A stretch of 64,000 bases of DNA from CADEED01 sp963711635 (GTDB taxonomy: Bacteria; Pseudomonadota; Gammaproteobacteria; Steroidobacterales; Steroidobacteraceae): the NCBI GenBank assembly GCA_963711635.1, contig CAVQEZ010000024.1, forward strand, positions 62,001 through 126,000, read 5' to 3'. The translations under genes and the position numbers were made by a program. This document shows, one piece after another, positions 19,291 through 30,791 of the stretch. The notes under the pieces are model-generated. The model was not told where the DNA came from and did no database searches. It worked only from the letters and a program-made list of their open reading frames with translations. Positions within the stretch are counted from its first letter, which is position 1; every line of letters starts with the position of its first letter.

Positions 19291-19375
19291 GCGCGATTTG
19301 TCATATCGCGCGAGGGGGTTCGGGCGACGCGCCCGCACCGGATGGAAGAAGAAATCTCAGACCAATGGAGGCGTG

Positions 19376-20364
19376 ATGACTATGTTTCGAAAATTACTGA
19401 TCGGGGCGAGCATTGCTTGCGGCAGCCGGGGCATGCCCACGCCGCGACCGACTACCCGGCGGGATACACCAAGTGCGCCAAGGAAGGGGCGACCTGTTCG
19501 TTCAGCGGAACGCGTTCGGTTGCCTACGGAAAGTCCGGCACGTTCGTGTACGCGACGCTCACGGGCCCGATCACCTGCCAGGCTTCGCTGTTCCCGTCGA
19601 TCAGCGTCGACAACCCGCGCTACTGCTCGTACTCGAACACCGGCTCGTCGAGCTCCAGCTCGAGCTCCACGTCGAGCTCACCAGCTCCAGCTCGAGCTCG
19701 ACGCTCGCATCGAGCAGCACGTCCTCGAGCAGCAGCTCGCGGCGGCGGAATCACCGGCGCGACCTGCTCGTCCATCGGGCAGCCAGTCGATCACGGCGAC
19801 CGTGCGCGTCACCAGCGGCACGTACGACGGCGGCTGCCGCACGTACAACCCGAGCGGCGCGCTGGGCGACGGCAGCCAGGAAGAGGGCCAGGATCCGGCC
19901 TTCCGCGTAGAGAACGGCGCGACGCTGCGCAATGCCATCCTCGGCAACAACGGCGTCGACGGCGTGCACTTCTACAACGGCGGCAACCTGTCGAACTTCC
20001 GCTGGACCAACGTCGGTGAAGACGCGTTCACGGTGAAGTCGTCGGGCACGGTCAACGTGTCGGGCGTGACGGGTGTCGAACAGCGAAGACAAGTTCGGCC
20101 AGGTCAATGCGGCCTCGACCGTCAACATGTCGAACTGCATCGTCGACAACGTCGCGAAGTTCTTCCGCCAGAACGGCGGCACGACGTTCAAGATCAACCG
20201 TCAACGTCGATCGTTGCCAGCCTGTCGAACATGGGTGAGGGTATCTTCCGCACCGACAGCTCGAGCAGCATGGCGCGCACTGACCAACAGCCGGCTGCGC
20301 AACCGGGCAGCATGTGCATCGGTCCGTGGGCAGCTGCACGGGCTCGGGCAACACGAGTTACTGA
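19376..20364 (+). CDS. Secreted pectate lyase, family PL3, with poly-Ser linker (frameshifted)
   Basis: The enzyme cleaves polygalacturonate by calcium-dependent beta-elimination outside the cell. ATG 19376 (MTMFRKLLIGASIA) follows GGAG by 5 bases and begins a signal peptide. After AHAATDYPAGYTKC comes a small Cys-containing domain (EGATCSFSGTRSVAYG, then ARYCSYS-like end), next a serine-rich linker of about 40 residues, and then the PL3 parallel beta-helix. Helix landmarks are TYDGGCRTYNPSGALGDGSQ, GNNGVDGVHFYNGGNLSNFR, TNVGEDAFTVKSSGTVNVSG, SEDKFGQVNAASTVN and DNVAKFFRQNGGTTFKIN. The last frame ends TGSGNTSY with TGA 20362-20364. About six one-base shifts are needed. Such linker-catalytic architecture is typical of secreted plant-wall enzymes. 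Confidence 0.85.
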
Positions 20365-20400
20365 TCGAGGCAGATCTTCGGAATGGATGTCTGAAGGCCT

Positions 20401-20428
20401 GCCGGGGGTGGAAACACCCCCGGCTTTC
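20401..20428 (+). terminator. Rho-independent terminator of pectate lyase
   Basis: GCCGGGGGTG (20401-20410) and CACCCCCGGC (20415-20424) form a perfect 10-bp stem with a GAAA tetraloop, followed by TTTCTG. It lies 37 bases after the pectate lyase stop. Confidence 0.92.
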
Positions 20429-20529
20429 TGCTCGAACGAGGCAGCATGGCCGGCGACGCGATTCCGGCAAGGCCTGCGCATCGGCGCGCAATGCTCTGAG
20501 CGGCGCGGAGTCGCGATGTTCGCGCGCAC

Positions 20530-21342
20530 GTGAGCCGGAACCTCGGTGCGGTGCGCTGCTGGCCGCACGCGCGGCCGCGTGGCGAGCTGCGCTCGTCGCC
20601 GATCCCGGCGGCGAACGAGCACGTCGGTGCACAGCCGCGCGCGATCCACGCGGCTCGCCGGAGCCGGCGAGTCCGCGGTGCAGCCGGCGGTCGCCGAGGG
20701 GAGTCGCCGGCGTCGGATCCGCAATTCCAGCGCTACGTCGACGACAAGTATCGCTTCGCTGATGCGCGACGTGGAGGGCGCTCTCGCTGGCCGAAGCTGC
20801 GCGCGGCGCTGCTGGATCGCGAGCGGATGGTGGTCGCGGATCAACACCGCGCAAACAGTTCAGCGATCGAGCCGCTCAGGCAAACACTACCGGCGCTCGA
20901 AGCGCGCAAGGCTCGCGCTCGATCGGGAAATCGGCCGGCTGTTGCCGGCCGCGCGAACATCGGCGGTGTTCGACGTCCTCAAGGATGCGGACATCGAACG
21001 TTCCAGTTCGACGACTATGCCGGCGGCATCAGCAACGTCGGCCCCTTGGCGAAGCCGACAAGCAGGCCGTGCCTCGCCACCAAGCTGTCGTATCGGCAGC
21101 GCTTCCGCCAGCGTGCTCGACGATTCGCGGCTCATGAGCGGCGATCTCACGGCACCGAGCGCCAGTTCGCGTTCACGGAAGTGTCGCGCGCGCTTGAAGG
21201 AGTACGCAGCGACGAGCTACCTGCAGGAAGCGCGCCAGTACCTGTACGACGAGGAGCAGTACACGCTGCTGTCCAACTACGAGAACAGCGAATACGACGC
21301 CGAGCTCGACAAGCTGCGGCGTCATCGCGGGCGCTGGAATGA
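20530..21342 (+). CDS. Unrecognised protein, frameshifted
   Basis: No family was recognised. The convincing coding part is about 20716-21342, where reading across frames gives QFQRYVDDKYRF, MRDVEGALAE, ALLDRERMVV, DREIGRLLP, FQFDDYAGGISNVGPLA, TKLSYRQRFRQ, VLDDSRLMSGDLTAP, RQFAFTEVSRALKEYAATSY and LQEARQYLYDEEQYTLLSNY. The sequence is acidic, helical and rich in Glu, Arg and Tyr, with no clear membrane segment. The likely end is TGA at 21340-21342, seven bases from the convergent methyltransferase stop. The start cannot be fixed because the first 180 bases carry several shifts; 20530 (GTG) is nominal. It might be a periplasmic or cytoplasmic helical protein. Confidence 0.4.
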   Translation: MSRNLGAVRCWPHARPRGELRSSPIPAANEHVGAQPRAIHAARRSRRVRGAAGGRRGESPASDPQFQRYVDDKYRFADARRGGRSRWPKLRAALLDRERMVVADQHRANSSAIEPLRQTLPALEARKARARSGNRPAVAGRANIGGVRRPQGCGHRTFQFDDYAGGISNVGPLAKPTSRPCLATKLSYRQRFRQRARRFAAHERRSHGTERQFAFTEVSRALEGVRSDELPAGSAPVPVRRGAVHAAVQLREQRIRRRARQAAASSRALE

Positions 21343-21348
21343 GGCGCT

Positions 21349-22502
21349 TCAGACCACGCCGGGAATGAAGCGCCAGCTCACGCGCTGCATGTACTCGGCG
21401 TAGCCGTTGTCGGCCATGAGCAGATGGCGCTCCTCGGTGATGCGCGCGCAGCGCGTAGATGGTGGTCCAGCCGCACATCGCGAACAGCGAGTACAGCGCC
21501 GCCGCGGGTCGCCGCTCGCGAACCAGACGATAGAACGTCGGCATGGCGCCTATCCACCACGCGAGGTTCTTGGCGGCATAGGCGGGATGGCGCACGAACG
21601 AATACGGGCCGCGGCTCGACGATGCCGCGATTGGTGAGGTTGCTGGCCTTGAAGCCCAGCGCGACCGACGCCCAGGAGTAGATGGCCATGGCGGCCAGCA
21701 ACGATGATATTGGCGACGAAGTGCACGCGTAGCTGTTCTCGAAATGCGGGAAGTCGCTGCACTGCCACTCGAGGAAGCGGCCGGTGAAGTCGTTGAACGG
21801 CGGATAACAGGCCAGGCAGACGAACCAGCCGAAGAAGGTGGGATCCACGCTGCGGATGCGATTGCGCAGCGCGGGCACCTCGACGATGTAGCCGAGCGTG
21901 AACAGCAGCGTGTCGACGAACAGGATGCCTGGAACAGCGCCCAGAACAGCGAGCTGTCGAACAGGGCGCGTCCGGCTGAGCCGTCCCGCGCGCCGTCGAT
22001 GAACTGCACCACGGAGTTCGCCATGTCCGCGGCGTGGTCAGGCACCAGTTGATCATCAGCGGTGCGAAGAAGAATTTCAGCAGCAGCGCGAGGCCGGCCT
22101 GCTTGGCGGCCGGCGAGAGTGCCTGCGCTTGAGCGGCAGCTGCCAGGGCTGCCGCGCGCGGCGCGCGCGCACGCGCGCGCGATATCCGGCCGGCGCAGTC
22201 GCAGTACCACTGAACCACAGCCCCTGCAGGAACACGAACGCCTTGGAATGCAGCCAGGGATAGCGCGGCGTAGAAAGGAATCAGCACCACGCGCATACAA
22301 GCGCGATCAGCGCGCAGCAACAGTGTGTGGACCGTGAGCACGGCGTCGATGTCGAACATGCCGAACTGCCACTGGCCCTGCAGCGTGCCGCGGTGAAAGC
22401 CGCTGACGTCGCGAGATGACCCAGTAAGCGAGGCCCATGAAGGCCGAGCGTCGATAGATAGTTGCCGGCGAAACGCCGGTTGAAGATTCTGGCGGGCATC
22501 AT
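21349..22502 (-). CDS. ICMT/NnrU-like integral membrane methyltransferase (frameshifted)
   Basis: This is a polytopic membrane protein with the C-terminal signature of isoprenylcysteine/phospholipid methyltransferase relatives, which bind S-adenosylmethionine at the membrane surface. It starts MMPARIFNRRFAGNYLST at 22502. Hydrophobic segments include MGLAYWVISR and SLFWALFQ, and the region VDPTFFGWFVCLACYPPFND precedes VANIIVAGMAIYSWASVALG. The conserved end contains PYSFVRHPAYAAKNLAWWIG and NGYAEYMQRVSWRFIPGVV, with TGA at 21349-21351. About six single-base shifts interrupt roughly 380 residues. It follows the Ycf48-like gene by only 11 bases, so the two are probably one operon. The natural acceptor is unknown. 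Confidence 0.65.
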
Positions 22503-22513
22503 GTCGTTGTTAG

Positions 22514-24679
22514 CTAATCGGTGATCTGTCGCACGAGGCGCACGATGCGTTCACCGACCAGCGACCAGATCGCCGCCGGGGTCGTCGCCGGCGCAGCTGC
22601 TGAAGTGGCGCGTGCGTATGCGTGGGCAGCACCTCCAGCTGCGTCCGCCATCGCCGCGAGCGCAGCAGCGTGCCCTGGCCGCCCACCAGCAGCAGATCGC
22701 CGGTCCCGGGCTCGACCAGGGCCTTGCGCAGCACGCCGTCCGTGCCGCTCGGCACCGCGCGCCAGCTCAGGCCCGCGTCGGTGGAACGCACGATGGCGCC
22801 GTGGGCGCCGAAACAGATCAGCGCACCGCTGCGGGCATCGCGGACGCATGCGGCGCAGCTCCTGGCTCGCTGCCCGAGGCGACGCTGCTCCACGTCACGC
22901 CGAGTCCGTGGAGCGCAGCAGCGTGCCGTCCTGGCCCGATCAGGAACATGAGCGATCCGATCCGCGAAGCTGCCGTAGAGATCCTTGTCGCGTGCCGGTG
23001 TCGACGCGTCGACCAGCTGCGCGCCGCCGTCGGTGCTGCGCGCCGCGAGCCCGCCCTTGCCGGCGACGAGCAGCGTGCCGCGGCTGTCGAGCAGCGCGCC
23101 CTGCCAGAAGGGCCAGTTCGTGCGTGCGGCGCGGGCGATCTGCACCGCGCGGCCAGTCGCGGCCGCCGTCGCGCGAAACCTGCATGCGCGCCGCGCGCCT
23201 CGACGGCCACGAGCAGATTGCGCTTCGCGATCCGCGAGCACCCACGGAAAGGCGCGCTCGGCTTCGATGTCGTCCAGTGCACGCACCTGCCAGGCGCTGC
23301 CGTCGGCGTTGGAGCGCAGGATGGCGCCGGGCGGCCCGGCGGCGACCAGCGCATCGTCGCGCGGGCGCGGTCGAGCGAGCATGCGCAGATCGGGTGGCGT
23401 ATTCGAGATTCGGGATAGGCGATGGCCAGCGGCCGCCAGCTGCGACCGCCGTCCACGGAGCGCATGACGTCACCCAGGCTGCTGCTCGCGAGCAGCGCGT
23501 TTCCGCGCGGCGTGCCATGACGATTTCGCGCAGCGGCAGATCGAGCGCGCCGCGCGCATGGCTCCAGTGCGCGCCCGAATCGGTGGAGCTAACTACCATG
23601 CCGCCGTCGCCGAAGCGACACGCAGCCGGCCCGGCGCCGCCAGCAGGCCCTCGCAGTCGCCTCGCGCACGTCGCCGACGCCGTGCGTCCAGCTGCGCGCC
23701 GCCGTCGCTGGAGCGCGCGATGGTGCCGCCTTGGCCGACGGCCAGCAGCGAGCGGCTGCGGTCGTCGAAGTACACGGCTGCAGAAAATTGCGGCGGCCCG
23801 GCGTCTTCTATCGCCGTCAGATGCCAGGTGCTCGCCCCGGTCCGCCGAGCGCAACACGTCGCCGTTGTGCCCGGTCAGCACGATGGCGCCGTGCGCCGGC
23901 ATCCAGGCGGCGTCGGTCCAGAAGGCCGCGGCTTTCGGCCTGCATGCAGGTCCCAGCTGTCGCCGTCGTCCTTCGATATCAGGAATCGCCCCAGCGCACT
24001 GGTGGCGAGCAACAGATTGCCGAAGCGCCGAAAACCGGTGACCGGCGTCACCGGGTCGGGCATGGCGATCCTCGTGACGTCCCAGCTCGTGCCGCCGTCC
24101 GCCGAGATGCCGAGAGCCCGTCATCGCCGCCGATCAGCACGTCGCTGGCGTCCGGGGTCGACGAACGAGGTCTGCAGATCGTGGTGCAGCGGCGAGGGCA
24201 GCGCCGTCCAGCGCTTGCCGCCATCGGTGGACCGCAGAATGCGGCCGCGCACTCCGGCGGCGATCCAGCGCGCCGCTCGGCGCATGACAGGCGACGGCCC
24301 TGAGGTCGGCGTCGTCGCTGTTGTGCCGCCGGAGTCCAGCTGCGCGCCGGCGTCCTCGGAACGCAGGACCGCGCCGCTGCGCGCCCAACGGCAATCAGCA
24401 CGCTGCCATCGTGATTCGAAGCCACGCGCGCAAGATCGGCCTCACCCGGCGTGGCAGCGTGCGACCAACTCGTGCCGTCCGCGGAGCGCAGGATCGTGGC
24501 GTCGCTGCCCCAGACCAGCAGGGTCTTGCCGTCGCGGAAGCAGCAGGCCACCGCTCAGATCCGGATTGATCACCTGTGCGTCGTACGCCGGTGCGGCTGG
24601 CAGCCAGCGTCGGCGCCAGGCAGAGCGCAACCAGTGTGGCGAGCGCGCAAAGCATGCGCCCGGGCGAAAGTTTTTTCAT
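22514..24679 (-). CDS. Exported Ycf48/BNR-repeat beta-propeller protein (frameshifted)
   Basis: MKKLSPGRMLCALATLVALC from ATG 24679 is a signal peptide. The remainder is built of repeats of the sialidase (BNR)/Ycf48 type: LLVWGSDATILRSADG, VLIAVGRAAA, LLATSALGRFLISKDDGDSW, LLAVGQGGTIARSSDGGAQL, FGAHGAIVRSTDAGLSWRAV and LLVGGQGTLLRSRR. Ycf48/HCF136 assists photosystem II in phototrophs; in heterotrophic proteobacteria similar propellers usually accompany envelope transporters, and no photosynthesis gene is present here. The end reads SLVGERIVRLVRQITD with TAG at 22514-22516. There are more than ten one-base shifts over roughly 720 residues. It precedes the membrane methyltransferase by 11 bases. 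Confidence 0.7.
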
Positions 24680-24722
24680 GGGCGGTGCGAGGAATACCGT
24701 CGCGCCAGCCAGGACGTGAATG

Positions 24723-25821
24723 TCAGGAGGCTAGCGGTAGCGTGATGTTGAACGTGGTGCCCACGCCGGGCTCGGAATTGCAGCGGATCTGCCCTCCGTG
24801 CGCATCGACGATCCCTTTGCCGATGTACAGCCCGAGGCCCGTGCCGGTCTTCTGGTGCTTTTTGCTGGCGGAGTAGTAAGGATCGAAGATGTGCGGCAGG
24901 TCGTCGGCGGCGATGCCGGGCCCGCTGTCGGCGATCTCGATGTGCGCGCTGGCGCCGCGCGTGCGGCTGGTCACGTTGATGCTGTCGCCCGGCCTTGCAG
25001 AACTTCACCGCATTGCCGAGCAGGTTCTGGAACAGCTGCATGAGCCGGGCGCGATCCGCGTCGGCACGCATCACGTCCGTGCCCGCGTCGTAGGAAAGCG
25101 TGAGGCCCTTGTCGCGCGCCGGCGCCTCGTGCGCGGTCACCGCCTCGCGCAGCACGTCGTTGACGACCATGGGCTTGGGGTTGATGGAAAGCTTGCCCGA
25201 GCGCAGGTGCACCATGTCCATGAGATCGCCGATCATGCGGTTCATGAGATCGACGTTGCGGCGGATGCGCTCGTGCTGCTCGCGCACCTGCTCGGGCGTC
25301 AGCTTGTATTTCGGATTGAGCAGCATCGACGTCGTGGTGTGCACCACGGACAGCGGCGTGCGCATGTCGTGCGAGACGATGGCGAGCACGTCCTCGCGCG
25401 CCTGCACCGCCTGCCGCGAGCGCTTCCGCTGCCGGTGCAGCTCGAAGAAATACCGTCGGCCTTCTGGCGCAGGATCTCCGGGTTGATGGGCTTGAACAGC
25501 ACGTCGACCGCGCCGGATTCGTAGCCGCGGAACATGGGCAGCGGCTCGTTCGGGTGCTGGCCGTGATGAAGATGATGGGCATGTGTTTCGAGCGCTCGGT
25601 GCCGCGCATCAGCTCGGCCAGCTCGAAGCCGTCCATCGTGGGCATGTGGATGTCGAGCAACGCCAGCGCGAATTCGTGCACCAGCAACAGTTCCAGCGCC
25701 TGCCGGACCGGACGTGGCCTTGTAGATCTCGCGGTCATCGCCGCGCCAGCAGCGCCTCGAGCGCGAGCAGGTTTTCCTCGACGTCGTCGACCAGCAGGCA
25801 CTTGACCTTATCGACCATCAT
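24723..25821 (-). CDS. Response regulator-histidine kinase (REC-HisKA-HATPase), frameshifted
   Basis: This is a cytoplasmic signalling protein with an N-terminal receiver followed by a kinase core. MMVDKVKCLLVDDVEENLLA starts at 25821, and the receiver Asp lies in LLDIHMPTMDGFELAELM. The switch region is HMPIIFITA and the C-terminal receiver end is FKPINPEILRQKA. The H-box is AIVSHDMRTPLSVVHTTTSM; N-, G1- and G2-boxes follow as LFQNLLGNAVKFC, DSGPGIAADDLPHIF and KTGTGLGLYIGKGIVDAHGG. The end is NITLPLAS with TGA 24723-24725. About five single-base shifts occur. Its ATG overlaps the cheB stop (TGATG), so expression is translationally coupled to CheB. Confidence 0.87.
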
Positions 25822-26402
25822 TGCATCTCCCGTACGTTACGCAGCAGTTCGGCGAGCGCGGCCACGTCCACTTCGATGCTGTCCGGCACTGCTTCCAACG
25901 CGGCCGCAGGCATGGCGATCATTTCCGCACGATTCAAGGGACTGCACGACCGCAATGCCTCCGGCCGCGGCGACGCCTTCAACCCCGCGGCGCCGTCCGC
26001 GTTTGCGCCGGACAGGATGACGCCCATGAGCCGCTCGCCATAGGCTTCGGCGGCGGATTCGAACAACACATCGATGGCCGGTCGCGAAAAATGCACGCGT
26101 TCGTCCATGCGACAGCGCGAAAGTGCGGCCCTGCTCTCCACCAGCAGGTGATAGTCGGGCGGTGGCGAAATAGATCGTCCCGGCGACGATGGGTTCCTTG
26201 TCTTCGGCAAGCTTCATCCGCGGAGCCGGCCGGCGTCGCGAAGATCTCCGGGCAGCAGGTTCGGCCCCTCGGGCGGAATGTGTATGACGATGGCGACGGC
26301 CGGCGGGAAAGTCCAGCCGGCAGCTGCGCCAGCACGGCGCGCAGCACGTCGATGGCGCCGGCCGAACCGCCGATGACGACGAGATCGAACGGCGCGGCTC
26401 AT
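25818..26402 (-). CDS. cheB: CheB-type methylesterase domain protein (frameshifted)
   Basis: This protein-glutamate methylesterase/glutaminase removes methyl groups from chemoreceptor-like adaptation sites. Only the catalytic domain is present; the receiver domain of classical CheB is missing. After a one-base correction the start reads MSRAFDLVVIGGSAGAIDVL, with the nucleophilic Ser in GGSAGA. The catalytic His is in VAIVIHIPPEGPNLLP, and the Asp in GVILSGANADGAAGLKA. The end is LAELLRNVREMQ with TGA 25818-25820. Four or five shifts interrupt about 194 residues. ATG 26402 overlaps the cheR stop as ATGA. Stand-alone CheB domains of this kind often act with CheR in kinase clusters rather than in flagellar chemotaxis. 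Confidence 0.85.
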
Positions 26403-27229
26403 GCGGCCCCTTCTGCGGTAGATGCGCTCCGGCAGAGCGAACTCCGTGAACAATTCGGCGCGCCTCGCTGAAGCGCAGGCTTTCCTTGCGTGCCGAGGCC
26501 CAGGAAGCCGCGCGCTGATCAGCGCCTCGCGCGAACAGCCGCAGCGCGCGGTTCTGCAGCGCGTGATCGAAGTAGATGAGCACGTTGCGGCAGGTGACCA
26601 GGTGCACTTCGGAGAACACATTGTCGGTGGCCAGGCTGTGATCGGAGAACGTGATCTTGCGGCGCAGCGCCGGCATCGATGATCGCGGACTCGCCGGATG
26701 CCGCGATGGTAGTAGTCGGACAGCGAGCGGCTGGCCGCCCGAGCGCCGGTGATTCTCGGTGAAGCCGCGCAGGCGCTCGAGCGCGATAGACGCCCGGCCG
26801 CGGCCTCGCGCAGCGCCTGCGCGTTGATGTCGGTGGCGTAGATGAGCGAACGGTCGAGCAGGCCTTCCTCCTGCAGCAGGATGGCGAGCGAGTAGGCCTC
26901 TTCGCCGGTGCTGCAGCCCGCGCACCCAGACCTTGATCGATGGATAGGTCGCGAGCACCGGCAGCACCTGCGTGCGCAGCGCGCAGGAAGAACTCCGGAT
27001 CGCGGAACATGTCGCTGACCTGCACCGTGAGGTATTGCAGCAGCATCGTGAAGCACTCGCGGCTCGTGCAGCACGCGCTCCTGCAAGCCCGAGAGCGTGG
27101 CCACGCCCAGGCGGTCGCAGCGCCTGCGCCAGGCGGCGCTTCAGCGAGGCCATCGGCGTAGGAGCGGAAGTCGTAGTGATAGCGGTCGAAGATGGCCTCG
27201 AGCAGCAGGCGCACCTCGAGGTCGGCCAT
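26399..27229 (-). CDS. cheR: CheR-type methyltransferase (frameshifted)
   Basis: This SAM-dependent protein-glutamate methyltransferase is the counterpart of CheB. It starts MADLEVRLLLEAIFDRYHYD at ATG 27229, with the N-terminal helical domain and the family stretch FTMLLQYLTVQVSDMFRDPE. The SAM-binding motif is VWVAGCSTGEEAYSLAILLQ, followed by LIYATDINAQALREAAAG. The later motif is HLVTCRNVLIYFDHALQNRA, in which NVLIYF is characteristic. It ends PERIYRRRGRM with TGA at 26399-26401, overlapping cheB. Five or so single-base shifts divide roughly 275 residues. No chemoreceptor gene is nearby, so the methylated target is unknown. Confidence 0.88.
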
Positions 27230-27238
27230 CGCCGCTCA

Positions 27239-30397
<3,159 letters not shown>

Positions 30398-30791
30398 TCC
30401 GCGAAAAGTCGCGAAAGTTTGGGGAAGTCCGGGAGTTCGCGGAGAAGGCGGATGCCCTGGCGTCCAGTCAGCTAATTCCTACGTTGTGAGCGTTGGATTC
30501 AGTGGCTCACAGCCCCCGGCCAGGCACACCGCATCGCCTGGCACGGATCATCGACAAGGACCCTGACGGCGACGGCATTGCCAACCGCCGCGTGCTCATC
30601 ACGGAAGTGTTCGATGAGTCCGGCATGCTGCCGGAGCGGGTCCGCGAAGACGACTTCGAAGCCGACGGCATCGTCGACGCGCGCAATGTGACGATTTTTG
30701 GCGAATAGGCGCTGCGTTACGTCAGGAAAGCGCCAGTCACGACAGAATTCCCGGTAGGGTATTCGCCAAGAAAAACAAGGAAATCAATCTA
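30398..30791. other. Spacer between divergent kinase operon and repeat lipoprotein
   Basis: This 394-base gap contains the gene remnant described at 30493-30708. The 80 bases before the lipoprotein ATG contain AT-richer sequence (AAGAAAAACAAGGAAATCAAT) that includes an AAGGAA ribosome-binding site. Nothing else was recognised. Confidence 0.5.
30493..30708 (+). pseudogene. Truncated relative of the downstream Asp-rich repeat protein
   Basis: The frame encodes RIIDKDPDGDGIANRRVLIT followed by EVFDESGMLPERVREDDFEA and DGIVDARNVTIFGE, ending with TAG. These alternate DxDGDG-type loops with a tyrosine/phenylalanine strand exactly like the repeats of the protein encoded from 30792. It lacks a signal peptide, and the only start in frame is a TTG at 30493 whose first 18 residues are unlike anything downstream. 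I read it as the 3' end of a deleted or degraded paralog; a small independent protein is less likely. Confidence 0.5.

Larger units (their letters stand above)
18555..19375. other. 821-base spacer between glycosidase and pectate lyase, no gene seen
   Basis: No frame on either strand gives a recognisable protein; the open stretches are Arg/Ser-rich without domains. The half nearer the pectate lyase contains several palindromes (GACATGTC 19125-19132, and those at 19068 and 19277) and a TTGACA element at 19151. The region probably holds the regulatory sites of the two divergent degradative genes. A small RNA cannot be excluded by eye. Confidence 0.5.

Noticed and set aside
19630..19740. AGCTCG-rich tandem repeat in the pectate lyase gene as a mobile or VNTR element
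   Set aside because: It encodes the serine-rich linker between domains, a normal feature of secreted wall-degrading enzymes.
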